A DNA stretch of 64,000 nt, taken from contig NZ_BOPF01000007.1 of the NCBI RefSeq assembly GCF_016863615.1, forward strand, positions 310,001 through 374,000, read 5' to 3'. A program made the translations under genes and the position numbers. The notes below the pieces were generated by a model. The model was given only the letters and a program-made list of their open reading frames with translations. It did not search any database and was not told where the DNA came from. Source of the stretch: Virgisporangium aliadipatigenens (lineage in GTDB: Bacteria > Actinomycetota > Actinomycetes > Mycobacteriales > Micromonosporaceae). Shown here piece after piece: positions 49,715 to 60,282 of this stretch (within the stretch, counting starts at the first letter, position 1; each line of letters starts with the position of its first letter).

Positions 49715-50050
49715 GTGGATCCGGACCGGCGCAGCCAATGGCTTCGCGGCGTGCTCGACCTGTGCGTGCTCGGACTGCTCGCCGACGGCGAGTCCTACGG
49801 ATACGAGCTGGCCCAGGCGCTCACCCGCGCGGGCCTCGGCCCCATTCAGGGCGGCACCCTCTACCCGGTGCTGCTGCGCCTGGAGCGCACCGGCCTCGTC
49901 GCCACCGACTGGCGCGCGGGAGAGGCCGGCCCGGCCCGCAAGTACTACCGGCTGACCCCGGCCGGCGAGCAGACCCTGCGGGCCGCCGCCAGCGACTGGC
50001 GGGGGTTCGCGGGGCAGGTCGGCACGGTACTGGAAACGGCGGTGAAGTGA
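49715..50050 (+). CDS. PadR family transcriptional regulator
   Basis: A 111-residue regulator. The PadR winged helix is clear: LRGVLDLCVLGLLADGESYG, YELAQALTRAGL, IQGGTLYPVLLRLERTGLV, then KYYRLTPAGEQTL. It is first in a PadR-ATPase-permease operon, with ATGA-type overlap to the next gene. Repression would be relieved by the drug the ABC pair exports, as in LadR or PadR-linked pumps (inference). A palindrome overlaps its promoter. Confidence 0.93.
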   Translation: MDPDRRSQWLRGVLDLCVLGLLADGESYGYELAQALTRAGLGPIQGGTLYPVLLRLERTGLVATDWRAGEAGPARKYYRLTPAGEQTLRAAASDWRGFAGQVGTVLETAVK

Positions 50051-50859
50051 TGCAGGACTGGTTCGACGTCTTCCGGTCGGCCCTGCTGCGTCGGGGCGTC
50101 CCGCACGCCACGGTGCGGCAGGTGGTCGAGGAGGCACGCGCCCACACCGGCGACAGCGGCGAGCCACCGCTGTCGGCGTTCGGCGGCCCCGAGGCCTACG
50201 CCGACGCGGTCGTCGCCTCGCTCACGCCGACCGACCCCGGCCGCACCCGCGCGCCGCGCGGCGACGTCCTGCTGCGCGCCCGCGGCATCACCAAACGCTT
50301 CGGCCGCCGCACCGTCCTGCGCGACGTCGCCCTCGACGTGCACGCCGGCGAGGTGCTCGCGATCGTCGGCGCGAACGGCTGCGGCAAGAGCACGCTGCTG
50401 AAGATCTGCGCCGGCATGGTCAGCCCGGACAGCGGCACCGTCGAGATCGCCGGCCGGGTCGGCTACTGCCCGCAGGACGGCGGCACGATCGAGTTCCTCA
50501 CCGCCGACGAACACTTCCAGCTCGTCGGCGCCGGCCGCGGACTCGGCCGGGCCGACGCCCGCGAACACGGGCGCACCTGGGCCGGCCGCCTCGACTGGGC
50601 CGACCCGGGCGCCACCCAGGCCCGGCACCTGTCCGGCGGCACCCGGCAGAAGCTGAACCTCACCATGTCCGCGCTCAGCGAACCCGACGTGCTCCTGCTC
50701 GACGAGCCGTACCAGGGCTTCGACCGCGGCACCTACCTCAACTTCTGGGACCTGGTGTGGGCGTGGCGCGACCGCGGCCGCGCCGTCGTCGTGGTCACCC
50801 ACCTGCTCGCCGAGCTGGACAAGGTCGACACCGTGCTGACCCTGGGGGAGTCGCGCTGA
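50050..50859 (+). CDS. ABC ATPase with N-terminal HAAS-like domain
   Basis: A 269-residue protein. Residues 1-65 form a small helical domain (VFRSALLRRGVPHATVRQVV, GGPEAYADAVVASL) like the HAAS/DUF1700 proteins usually encoded as separate genes beside PadR regulators. Residues 72-269 are an ABC ATPase: Walker A GANGCGKST, Q-loop YCPQDGG, signature LSGGTRQKLNLT, Walker B LLLDEPYQGFD and switch His VVTHLLAE. The fusion is unusual. It starts in the PadR stop and ends in the permease start. Confidence 0.87.
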   Translation: MQDWFDVFRSALLRRGVPHATVRQVVEEARAHTGDSGEPPLSAFGGPEAYADAVVASLTPTDPGRTRAPRGDVLLRARGITKRFGRRTVLRDVALDVHAGEVLAIVGANGCGKSTLLKICAGMVSPDSGTVEIAGRVGYCPQDGGTIEFLTADEHFQLVGAGRGLGRADAREHGRTWAGRLDWADPGATQARHLSGGTRQKLNLTMSALSEPDVLLLDEPYQGFDRGTYLNFWDLVWAWRDRGRAVVVVTHLLAELDKVDTVLTLGESR

Positions 50860-51545
50860 TGCGCAAGACGTGGACCATCGCCGAACTGACCGTTCGGGAC
50901 GTGCTGCGCCGCCGGGGCGTCATCGTGCTGATGCTGCTCCTGCCGACGGCGTTCTACCTGCTGCGGCACAACGACTCGCCGGGGCAGTCCGTGCGGCTGC
51001 TGTGCCTCGGGCTCTCGTGGGGCGTCAGCACCGCCGGGCTGTTCGTCGCCGCGAGCGCGCGGGCCGTCGAGCCGCGGCTGCGCCTGTCCGGATACGCCAC
51101 CGCCCAGCTGTACCTGGGGCGGCTCTGTGCACTGTGGACACTCGGGTTCGCGCTGTTGGTGCCGTTCGCGGTCGTGGTGCGGTTCGACCATCCGTGGATG
51201 CGCCCGGCGGGGATCGTGCTGGCCATGGCGTTCTGCGTGCTGATCGGGGCGCCGCTCGGGCTGCTCATCGGCGGGCTGCTGCCGCGCGAGCTGGAGGGCA
51301 TGCTCCTGCTGCTGATCGTGTGCGCGCTGCAGATGATGGTCAACCCGGACGACCTGCTCATGGAGATGCTGCCGCTGTGGTCGTCCCGGGAGATCGGCAT
51401 CTGGGCCGTCGACGAACCCGACGACCTCGGCTACCTGCTGCGCGGGGTGGCCGCCGGGGTGGCGTGGACGATCGCGCTCGTCGGGCTGGTCGGCGGGGTG
51501 TCGGCGGTCCGGCTGCGCCGCAGGGCCCACGTGCGGGCGCTCTAG
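50859..51545 (+). CDS. ABC transporter permease of the PadR operon
   Basis: A 228-residue membrane protein with about six spans (VIVLMLLLPTAFYLL, LLCLGLSWGVSTAGLFVAA, LWTLGFALLVPFAVVV, IVLAMAFCVLIGAPLGLLIG, MLLLLIVCALQMM, and AGVAWTIALVGLVGGV). RAVEPRLRLSGYATAQLYLG between spans two and three is typical of ABC-2 type permeases. It is translationally coupled to the ATPase. A 12-bp palindrome, TAGAAATTTCTA (51543-51554), begins at its stop codon. Confidence 0.85.
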   Translation: MRKTWTIAELTVRDVLRRRGVIVLMLLLPTAFYLLRHNDSPGQSVRLLCLGLSWGVSTAGLFVAASARAVEPRLRLSGYATAQLYLGRLCALWTLGFALLVPFAVVVRFDHPWMRPAGIVLAMAFCVLIGAPLGLLIGGLLPRELEGMLLLLIVCALQMMVNPDDLLMEMLPLWSSREIGIWAVDEPDDLGYLLRGVAAGVAWTIALVGLVGGVSAVRLRRRAHVRAL

Positions 51546-51583
51546 AAATTTCTACGCCGCCCGGCGTGTCCGGTTTCGGGGCC

Positions 51584-53140
<1,557 letters not shown>

Positions 53141-53247
53141 GCCTTACAGGGTGCCCCGTCGTCGGCGATTTCGCGGCCGCACCAACCGGACGCCGCCCCC
53201 GGCGCGTCTGTCCGGGCGACGGGACCGCACGACCGGAAGGCCGCACG

Positions 53248-53925
53248 GTGGACAGGACGCCCCCGCCGCGACACCTCGAACTCGAGCCCGTGGTGCTGCG
53301 CCACCCCGACCCGGGCCGGGTCGCACCGCCGCCGGCGCCACCGGGACGGCTGCTCACCTGGACCGCGTACGCGTCGGCCGGACTGATCCTGCTGTTCGGC
53401 GTCTCCGTCGTGTACGTGCTCGCGGCGCGCGCCTTCCCCGGCGCGGCACCCGACCCGGTCGTCGGGAGCGACCCGCCCGCGGCCACGGCTTCGGTCGCGC
53501 GAACGGCCTCGCCGGCCGCCGCGGCACCGGCCGTGGTGGGCACGCTCGGTCCGGGACACTGCCCGCCGGCCGTGACGTACGGCGGCGGCCGCCCCGAGGC
53601 GCTGCCGCAGCGCGCGCCGACCCGCGTCACCGTGTGCCGGTACCGGTTCCCGACGGCCGGCGCCGCACCCGGGACCCTCGTGGGAACGCCCGTCGACGGC
53701 CGGCCGCGCGACTTCGACGCCGCCGCGCGCGCCTACCTCGACGGCGACGCCTGCCGCCCGGCGAAACCCGACGGCGACGCGGTCCCCGTCGACGTGGTGT
53801 ACCTCGTCTACGGAAACACGCCCGCGGTGTTGTGGATCGTGCGCGCGCCGTGCGCCGACCCGCGGGCCACGGATCCGGCCGCCGCGCTGCAAAGCGCCGT
53901 CGACGACCTGCTCGGCCCGCCCTGA
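53248..53925 (+). CDS. membrane-anchored hypothetical protein
   Basis: A 225-residue protein with no family I recognise. A Pro-rich cytosolic head (DRTPPPRHLELEPVVLR) leads to one span (TAYASAGLILLFGVSVVYVLA) and a Pro/Ala-rich extracellular linker. The C-terminal domain has four Cys (GHCPPAVTYGG, VTVCRYRF, GDACRPAK, RAPCADPR), which may form two disulfides. VYLVYGNTPAVLWIVRAPC suggests a compact beta fold. GTG 53248 follows GGAAGG. No operon partner is evident; a 111-base GC-rich gap follows. Confidence 0.65.
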   Translation: MDRTPPPRHLELEPVVLRHPDPGRVAPPPAPPGRLLTWTAYASAGLILLFGVSVVYVLAARAFPGAAPDPVVGSDPPAATASVARTASPAAAAPAVVGTLGPGHCPPAVTYGGGRPEALPQRAPTRVTVCRYRFPTAGAAPGTLVGTPVDGRPRDFDAAARAYLDGDACRPAKPDGDAVPVDVVYLVYGNTPAVLWIVRAPCADPRATDPAAALQSAVDDLLGPP

Positions 53926-54036
53926 CACCTGAGCGAGTGCAGAGCGCGGCGCCTGGACCGCAGCGCAGCGGAGGGAAGCCGCCGTGGGGCGGAGCCGTGC
54001 ACCGAGCGGGAAACACTGCGGAAAGGGCTAGTCTCG

Positions 54037-54897
54037 ATGGCCGTGACGAGTGAATCTTGGGCATTGGGCGGCGACCGGCCCGTCGCGCGCATCGGCTACG
54101 GGGCCATGAAGCTCACCACGTGGCCGCGCGGCGACCGGCGGCCCGACCGCGACACCGCGCTGGCGATCCTGCGCCGTGCCGTCGACTCCGGTGTGAACCA
54201 CATCGACACGTCGCACTACTACAGCCACGACGGCGTCGCCGCGAACGACCTCATCCGCGAGGCGCTGCACCCCTACCCGGCCGATCTCGTGATCGTCACC
54301 AAGGTCGGCGCGCTCGTCGAGGGTTCCGACGTCGGGCTGCCGCCCGGGGAGCTGTCCGGGCTCACCCGTGACGGGCTGCGCCGCGGCGTGGAGAACAACC
54401 TGCGCACCCTCGGCGTCGACCGGCTCGACGCGGTCAACCTGCGCCTCGGCGAACGCGGCCGGGTCGGCGGTCCCGTCGCGGAGGCGCTGACGACGCTGCT
54501 CGCCCTCCGGGAGGAGGGGCTGATCCGGCACCTCGGCGTCTCCAACGTGACCGCCGCCCAGGCGCGCACGATCGCGCCGATCGCGTGCGTGCAGAACATG
54601 TACAACATCGCGCACCGCGACGACGACCCGCTGATCGACGAGCTGGCGGCGGCCGGCATCGCCTACGTGCCGTTCTTCCCCGTCGGCGGGGGTCACCAGC
54701 CGATCGCCGCCGACGCGCTCGCGGCCGTCGCGGCCCGCCACGGCGCCACCGTCCAGCAGGTGGCGCTGGCGTGGCTGCTGCACCGTTCGCCGAACATCCT
54801 GCTCATCCCCGGCACCGGCAGCCTCGCGCACCTGGCGGAGAACCTCGCCGCCGCCGACCTGAAGCTGACCGCCGACGACCTCGCGGAACTGCGCTGA
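54037..54897 (+). CDS. aldo/keto reductase, altered catalytic His
   Basis: A 286-residue TIM-barrel NADPH oxidoreductase. The tetrad residues D57 and Y61/Y62 (HIDTSHYYS) and K89 (VIVTKVG) are present. The position normally held by His reads AVNLRLGE, so Arg replaces it, as in a minority of AKR proteins with weak or altered activity. The cofactor loop at the end (LLIPGTGSLAHLAENLAA) is complete. ATG 54037 is three bases after TAGTCT; GTG 54043 would fit a leaderless message better. The stop overlaps the methyltransferase start (TGATG). Confidence 0.87.
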   Translation: MAVTSESWALGGDRPVARIGYGAMKLTTWPRGDRRPDRDTALAILRRAVDSGVNHIDTSHYYSHDGVAANDLIREALHPYPADLVIVTKVGALVEGSDVGLPPGELSGLTRDGLRRGVENNLRTLGVDRLDAVNLRLGERGRVGGPVAEALTTLLALREEGLIRHLGVSNVTAAQARTIAPIACVQNMYNIAHRDDDPLIDELAAAGIAYVPFFPVGGGHQPIAADALAAVAARHGATVQQVALAWLLHRSPNILLIPGTGSLAHLAENLAAADLKLTADDLAELR

Positions 54898-55658
54898 TGG
54901 ACCGGCAGCGGCTCAGCAGCATCGCCCACACGCACCACCCGATCGCGTCGCCGATCTTCGGCCACAACGCCAACCGGCTGCTACACCGCTGCGGCCGCCG
55001 CCCGAACGCCCGCATCCTCGACCTCGGCTGCGGCGAGGCGGCGTGGACGCTGCAGGCCCTGGCGTTGCACGTCGACGGGACGGCCGACGCCGTCGACACC
55101 AGCCCGTACGCCCTCGAACGCGCCGCCGCCGCGGCCGAGGCGCGGGAACTCGCCGACCGGATCACGCTGCACGAGCGCGACGCCCGGTCGTACGTTCCCG
55201 ACGGGGACTACGACCTCGTCATGTGCGTCGGCTCCACGCACGTCTTCGGCGGCTTCACCGACACGCTTGCGCACGCCGGCCGGCACGTGAACGCCGACGG
55301 CGTGCTGCTGGTCGGCGAGGGCTTCTGGCAGGTGCCGCCGACCGACGCGGCGCTGGCCGCCCTCGACGCGACCCCGGAGGACTTCACGGATCTGCCGGAG
55401 CTGGTCGACACGGCCGAGGCGGCCGGCTGGACACCGGTGTACGCGCACGTCAGCGACCCGGCCGAGTGGGACAACTACGAGTGGTCGTGGGTCGGATCGC
55501 TCACCGAGTGGGCCATCGACAACCCGGGCCACCCGTCGGCGGCGGAGGCGCTGGGGCTCGCCCGGTCGCACCGGGAGGGATGGCTGCGCGGCTACCGGGG
55601 CGTGCTGGGCTTCGCGACGTTCGTGCTGCGGCGGCTCTCGCCGGACCGCGCGGTCTAG
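54897..55658 (+). CDS. class I SAM-dependent methyltransferase
   Basis: A 253-residue methyltransferase. Motif I is ARILDLGCGEAAWTLQALAL, the acidic loop is ADAVDTSPYALERA, and motif IV is YDLVMCVGSTHVFGG. The second half (EGFWQVPPTDAALAAL, AEWDNYEWSWVGSL) is conserved in an actinobacterial group near the SmtA/UbiE fold whose substrate is unknown. Translation is coupled to the aldo/keto reductase, so the two probably act on the same metabolite. It is convergent with thymidine kinase, overlapping by four bases. Confidence 0.85.
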   Translation: MDRQRLSSIAHTHHPIASPIFGHNANRLLHRCGRRPNARILDLGCGEAAWTLQALALHVDGTADAVDTSPYALERAAAAAEARELADRITLHERDARSYVPDGDYDLVMCVGSTHVFGGFTDTLAHAGRHVNADGVLLVGEGFWQVPPTDAALAALDATPEDFTDLPELVDTAEAAGWTPVYAHVSDPAEWDNYEWSWVGSLTEWAIDNPGHPSAAEALGLARSHREGWLRGYRGVLGFATFVLRRLSPDRAV

Positions 55659-56353
55659 ACGAGCCTGAGCTGGCCGGCCGCCGTCGTCAGCGGCCCCAGG
55701 TCGCCGGTGCGGTGGTGCCGCCGGCACAGCACCTGGTAGTGCACGTCGGCCGGCTGTTCCTCGGCCGCCTCGGTGATGTCCCCGACGACGAACTGCGCCC
55801 CCTCGCGGGCCACCGTCCCGTCGACGACCCGGGCGTTGAGCAGCCCCGGCCGGCCGCACCAGCACAGCACCTCCACCTGGAGGCGGACCAGTTCGTCGGC
55901 CATCTCGAACAGCTTGCGCGCGGCCGGGAACAGCGCCGTGCGGAAGTCGGTCGCCAGGCCGAACGCGTAGACGTCCACGTCGGAGTGGTCGACGAGGTCG
56001 GCGAGCTGGTCGACGTGTTCCTCGGTGTAGAAGTGGACCTCGTCGCAGACCAGGTAGTCGACGCGGCCGCCGTCGGCCCACCGTTCGCGCACGAGGGCGC
56101 GCAGGTCGGTCTCGTCGGTCACCTCGACCGCGTCCCGGCCCAGGCCGATCCGGCTGCTGATCTTCGCCTCGCCGCTGCGGTTGAACCGGGTGAGCAGCAT
56201 GCCGACGCGCCCCTGCCGGCCGTGGTTGTGGTCCAGCTGGAGCGCCAGCGTCGACTTGCCGGCGCCCATCGGCCCGTAGAAGAACTTGAGCGCGGCACCG
56301 TGGCGCAGCCGGCCGTCACCGGAGACTGCGCACGCTTCGGGGTCGAGGGTCAC
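55655..56353 (-). CDS. tdk: thymidine kinase (TK1 type)
   Basis: A 232-residue salvage enzyme phosphorylating thymidine. The P-loop is FFYGPMGAGKSTLAL (27-34), the Walker B-like site is DYLVCDEVHFYTEEHVDQLA, and DVYAFGLATDFRTALFP forms the substrate segment. A zinc ribbon is supplied by LCWCGRPG and later LCRRHH. GTG 56353 is the most likely start, leaving about 20 residues before the first strand, slightly longer than usual. Thymidine kinase is patchy in actinobacteria. It lies 11 bases after the transporter stop, so it may share its message. Confidence 0.92.
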   Translation of the reverse strand: MTLDPEACAVSGDGRLRHGAALKFFYGPMGAGKSTLALQLDHNHGRQGRVGMLLTRFNRSGEAKISSRIGLGRDAVEVTDETDLRALVRERWADGGRVDYLVCDEVHFYTEEHVDQLADLVDHSDVDVYAFGLATDFRTALFPAARKLFEMADELVRLQVEVLCWCGRPGLLNARVVDGTVAREGAQFVVGDITEAAEEQPADVHYQVLCRRHHRTGDLGPLTTAAGQLRLV

Positions 56354-56364
56354 GATCGGGCAGG

Positions 56365-57759
56365 TTACAGCTTCTCCGGCGGAACGTTGCCGGCAGCCGT
56401 GATCGCGCGACGCATCGGCACCAGCGCCACGCAGACCGTTCCCACGAGGAAGAAGACCAGCAGCGAGATGATCGCGACCCGGTAGCTGCGGGTCAGGTCG
56501 TAGGCGAGGCCGAACAGCAACGGCCCCATCCAGCTCGTCCCGCGACTGGAGATCTCGTAGAGGCCGAAGTACTCGCCCTCCTTGCCGGCCGGGATCAGCT
56601 GGCTGAACAGCGACCTGGCGAGGGCCTGGCTGCCGCCGAGCACGATCCCGATCGCGGCCCCCATCGCGATGAACGCCCACGCCACCCCCGCCGGCAGCAC
56701 GTAGGCGACGAGGACGATGACGGTCCACAGCACCAGGCTGACGATCAGCGTCTTCATCGCGCCGATCCGCTTGGCCATGGCGCCGAGGCCCAGTGCGCCG
56801 AAGAACGCCAGGAACTGCACCATCAGGATGGTCGGGATGAGCACGTCGTCGGGGAGGTCGAGCTCCTCGGCGGCGTACACGCTGGACAGGCCGATGACGG
56901 TCTGGATGCCGTCGTTGAAGATCAGGAAGGAGACCAGGAACGCCAGCGTCAGCGGGTACGCCCGCAGCGACCGGAACGTGTGCCACAACTGCGTGAAGCC
57001 GGCCGACAGGACCCGCCCCACGCCGCCCGACACGACGCCGTCGACCGGCGGCCGGTCCCGCAGCAGCGCCACCGACACCGTCGTGAACGCCGCCCACCAC
57101 ACCCCGGCCGAGGCGAGGCTGTAGCGGGCCACCTCTCCGGTCGACATGCCGAGGTCGTCCTTGAACAGCACCGCCACCACGTTGAACAGCAGCAGCAGCC
57201 CGCCGCCGAGATAGCCGAACGCCCAGCCGACGCTGGAGACCGAGTCGCGCTGGTCGGGGCCGGCGATCTGCGGCAGGTACGAGTTGTAGACGACGACGCT
57301 GCAGCCGTAGAAGATGTTCGCCAGCAGGAACAGCACCGCGCCGAGCATGTACCGGTCGCCGGTGAGGAAGAGGAACCCGATCGTGCAGGCGGCCCCCAGA
57401 TAGGCGCCGCCGCCCATCAGCCACCGCTTGTGCGCCGAACGGTCCGCGATCGCGCCCATCACCGGCAGTACGAGCACCGTCACGATCACCGAGACGACCG
57501 TCGCGTACGGGTACACCGAGCCGGGCGCCACGTCGATGCCGAAGAACGGCACCGTGGCGTCCTTGCACGGGTCGTCGTCGACACAGCCGGCCGCCGTCTT
57601 GGCGATCGCCGTCAGGTACGGGCCGAGGAAGACCGTGATGACCGTGGTGTAGAACGCCGAGTTCGCCCAGTCGTACCAGTACCAACCGACCCGTTCGCGA
57701 CGGGTGCTCGGCTCCGGCGGCCCCGCGGGGACCGTATAGCCGGCGACCGGTACGGACAT
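56365..57759 (-). CDS. UMF1/Atg22-type MFS transporter
   Basis: A 464-residue transporter with about 12 spans. The start is diagnostic: VGWYWYDWANSAFYTTVITV, then GPYLTAIAK. Later signatures are GAIADRSAHKRWLMG, YGCSVVVYNSYLPQIAG and LGGSQALARSLFSQLIPAGK, followed by EGEYFGLYEISSRGTSWMGP. Fungal relatives (Atg22) export amino acids from the vacuole, while bacterial substrates are unknown. ATG 57759 follows GGAAGG. An upstream in-frame ATG at 57777 has no such site. Thymidine kinase follows closely. Confidence 0.88.
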   Translation of the reverse strand: MSVPVAGYTVPAGPPEPSTRRERVGWYWYDWANSAFYTTVITVFLGPYLTAIAKTAAGCVDDDPCKDATVPFFGIDVAPGSVYPYATVVSVIVTVLVLPVMGAIADRSAHKRWLMGGGAYLGAACTIGFLFLTGDRYMLGAVLFLLANIFYGCSVVVYNSYLPQIAGPDQRDSVSSVGWAFGYLGGGLLLLFNVVAVLFKDDLGMSTGEVARYSLASAGVWWAAFTTVSVALLRDRPPVDGVVSGGVGRVLSAGFTQLWHTFRSLRAYPLTLAFLVSFLIFNDGIQTVIGLSSVYAAEELDLPDDVLIPTILMVQFLAFFGALGLGAMAKRIGAMKTLIVSLVLWTVIVLVAYVLPAGVAWAFIAMGAAIGIVLGGSQALARSLFSQLIPAGKEGEYFGLYEISSRGTSWMGPLLFGLAYDLTRSYRVAIISLLVFFLVGTVCVALVPMRRAITAAGNVPPEKL

Positions 57760-57777
57760 GGCGCCACCTTCCAGCAC

Positions 57778-58536
57778 TCAGGAGAACCATGCGCCGCGGG
57801 CGGTGTACACCTCGCGCAGAATCTCGATGCGATCGGTCATGATGCCATCCACACCGAGATCCAGTAAGTGGTGCATCGCCCGCGGGTCGTCGATCGTCCA
57901 CACGTGCACCTGGAGCCCCAGCCGGTGCGCCATCGACACGAACGCCTCGTCGACCACGGTGATGCGACCCTGGCGCCACGGCACCTGCGCGGCGACCACC
58001 CCGGCGGGGATCCGCGGCGGCCGGCGCAGCCGGGCGGCCAGCCACAGCCGGGCCACCTCGCGCTTTCCCATCGAGGTGGCCAGTTCCGGCCCGAACTCCT
58101 TACGGATGCGGGCGAGCCGCCGATCGGAGAAGGATGCAAGCAGGACCCGCTTCTCGACCCCGGCCCGACGGACGAGATCCACTGTTGGGCCGACGGCCGG
58201 GTCCGCCTTGACGTCGATGTTGAATCGGACGTTCGGCCATTCTTCGAGAACCTCATCAAGCCGGGGCACAACGGTCGCGCCCCCGTCGCGGACGCTCCTC
58301 AGGTCGGCCCAGCTGACGTCGCGGACCCGTCCGGGACGGCCCAGCATCCGGTGGAGGGTCTTGTCGTGGAACACCACCACGACCCCGTCGGAGGTGGCGT
58401 GCACGTCGGTCTCGACGTACCGGTAACCGGCGGAGATCGCCCGGGCGAACGCCGCGGGGGTGTTCTCGTCACCGACGGCCGCACCGCCGCGGTGGGCGAA
58501 CGCGATGGGGCGCGGGGCGTCCAGGTACGGGTGCAC
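57778..58536 (-). CDS. glycerophosphodiester phosphodiesterase
   Basis: A 252-residue enzyme that hydrolyses glycerophosphodiesters to glycerol-3-phosphate and an alcohol. The catalytic motif is IAFAHRGGAAVGDENTPAAF, with the second His in VETDVHATSDGVVVVFHDKT and acidic ligands for the metal. GLQVHVWTIDDPRAMHHLLD and VDGIMTDRIEILREV close the TIM barrel. There is no signal peptide, so it is cytosolic, as in UgpQ. GTG 58536 is used, with no clear ribosome site. It lies 18 bases before the UMF1 transporter and diverges from the Hsp70-like gene. Confidence 0.9.
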   Translation of the reverse strand: MHPYLDAPRPIAFAHRGGAAVGDENTPAAFARAISAGYRYVETDVHATSDGVVVVFHDKTLHRMLGRPGRVRDVSWADLRSVRDGGATVVPRLDEVLEEWPNVRFNIDVKADPAVGPTVDLVRRAGVEKRVLLASFSDRRLARIRKEFGPELATSMGKREVARLWLAARLRRPPRIPAGVVAAQVPWRQGRITVVDEAFVSMAHRLGLQVHVWTIDDPRAMHHLLDLGVDGIMTDRIEILREVYTARGAWFS

Positions 58537-58626
58537 GTTCGGCAGTATCCTCCGGACGACCGACCGGCGGGTTGACGACAGATGGCCTGACCCCGGCGCG
58601 GGTGCGGCCTTAGTAATGTGGCGGGC

Positions 58627-60270
58627 ATGCGCGTGCTGGGTATCGACTTCGGCACGTCGAACACTGTGGGCATGCTGCGGCTGCCGGACGGGCGGCTGCG
58701 CCCCCTGCTGTTCGACGGGTCTCCTCTGCTGCCGTCGGCGGTCTACCTCGGCACGGACGGGCGGATGCTGATCGGCCGTGACGCCGAGCGTCACGCCCGT
58801 CTCGACCCGAGCCGGTTCGAGCCCAACCCGAAGCGGCGCATCGACGACGGCCACATCTTCCTGGGTGACCGCGAACTGCCGGTCGAGCAGGTGTTCGGCC
58901 AGGTCATCGGGCAGGTCGCCACGGAGGCGCGGCGCCAGCTCGGCGGCCCGCCGCAGGAGGTGCGCCTGACCCACCCGGCCCGCTGGGGCGAGCGGCGGCG
59001 GGGCGTCCTGATGGAGGCGGCGCGGGCCGCCGGCCTCGGCACGCCGCGGCTGTTCGCCGAGCCGGTCGGTGCCGCCTCGTACTTCACGGCGGTGCTCGGG
59101 GCGCAGGTGCCGGTGGGGCGCAGCCTCGCCATCTACGACCTCGGCGGCGGCACGTTCGACGCGACGGTGGTGCGCCGCACCCAGAACGGCTTCGACGTGC
59201 TGGCCGAGGAGGGGCTCGCCGACGTCGGCGGCCTCGACTTCGACCACGCCGTCGTCGAGCACCTGGGCCAGACGTACCGGGCCTCGCACGGCGCCCAGTG
59301 GGAGAAGCTGGTCAGCCCGACCGACGCCGCCGACCGGCGGTCCCGGCGGATGCTCTACGAGGACGTGCGCGGCGCCAAGGAGATGCTGTCGCGCACGACC
59401 AACGCGGACATCCACCTGCCCGCGCTGGAGGTCGACGCGCACCTGACCCGCGAGGAGTTCGAGGGGCTGGTGCGGCCGTATCTGGAGCGCACGGTCGCCT
59501 GCCTGCAGCGCGCGATCGCGGCCGCCCGGGTCCAGCCGAACGAGCTGGTGGGGATCTTCCTGGTCGGTGGTTCGTCGCGGATCCCGCTCGCCGGGCACCT
59601 GATCCACACCACGCTGGGTATCGCCCCTACCACGCTCGAACAGCCGGAGACGGTGGTCGTCGAGGGCGCGTTGTGCATCGGCGCGGCCCGCCCGACGGGT
59701 GCCTCGTCCGGGGTGCCGCAGACCGCCCCGCCGCGCGGCCCCGCCGGGCCGGGTCCCGCGCGTCCGGGTCCGGTGGCGCCGGTCTCCGGCCCGCAGAACA
59801 GGCCGATCTCCGGGCCGGCCGCCCAGCCGCAGCGCCCCGCGGTGCAGCAGCCGATGCAGCCCGCCGCCCAGCAGATGGCCCGCCCCGTATCGGCACCTCC
59901 GCCGCAGCAGCAACGGCCGGTCTCGACGCCGCCGATGAACCAGCCGCCGATGCAGGCGGGGCCGCAGGTGTCGTTGCAGCGTCCGGGGCCGCGCCCGCCG
60001 CAGGCCGCCACGTACCGGCCGGGTCCGGCGGTGCCGCAGCGCCCGGTGGGGCCGGCCGTGCCGCAGGGCCGCCCGATGCAGCAGACGCCGCCGCAGATGA
60101 TGCGCCCGCAGCCCCAGCAGCAGCGGCCCCCGGTGCAGCCGATGCGTCAGGCGCCTCCGCCGCAGCAGCGCACCTGGTACACGGAGCCGACCGTGCTCGG
60201 CACCATCGGGGTGCTCGTCGTCGTGGCGATCCTGTTCATCGTGCTGCTCAACACGGCGTTCGGCGGCTGA
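58627..60270 (+). CDS. membrane-anchored Hsp70-like ATPase with Pro/Gln-rich linker
   Basis: A 547-residue protein. Residues 1-345 are an Hsp70/actin-type nucleotide-binding domain: phosphate 1 IDFGTSNTVGM, connect and phosphate 2 SLAIYDLGGGTFDATVV, adenosine motif VGIFLVGGSSRIP. There is no peptide-binding beta domain. A 165-residue Pro/Gln/Ala-rich disordered linker follows, then a C-terminal span (TVLGTIGVLVVVAILFIVLL) with five residues beyond. So the ATPase faces the cytosol, tail-anchored. CTGACC and TAGTAA form a plausible promoter just before ATG 58627; GTG 58618 is an alternative. Function is unknown; a dynamin-like gene is nearby. Confidence 0.88.
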   Translation: MRVLGIDFGTSNTVGMLRLPDGRLRPLLFDGSPLLPSAVYLGTDGRMLIGRDAERHARLDPSRFEPNPKRRIDDGHIFLGDRELPVEQVFGQVIGQVATEARRQLGGPPQEVRLTHPARWGERRRGVLMEAARAAGLGTPRLFAEPVGAASYFTAVLGAQVPVGRSLAIYDLGGGTFDATVVRRTQNGFDVLAEEGLADVGGLDFDHAVVEHLGQTYRASHGAQWEKLVSPTDAADRRSRRMLYEDVRGAKEMLSRTTNADIHLPALEVDAHLTREEFEGLVRPYLERTVACLQRAIAAARVQPNELVGIFLVGGSSRIPLAGHLIHTTLGIAPTTLEQPETVVVEGALCIGAARPTGASSGVPQTAPPRGPAGPGPARPGPVAPVSGPQNRPISGPAAQPQRPAVQQPMQPAAQQMARPVSAPPPQQQRPVSTPPMNQPPMQAGPQVSLQRPGPRPPQAATYRPGPAVPQRPVGPAVPQGRPMQQTPPQMMRPQPQQQRPPVQPMRQAPPPQQRTWYTEPTVLGTIGVLVVVAILFIVLLNTAFGG

Positions 60271-60282
60271 GCCCCGGGCGGT

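Noticed and set aside
51543-51554. Perfect palindrome TAGAAATTTCTA at the stop of the PadR-operon permease
   Set aside because: It has no loop, so it is a poor terminator, and it is not near a promoter. A 12-bp AT palindrome could be chance, so no function is claimed.
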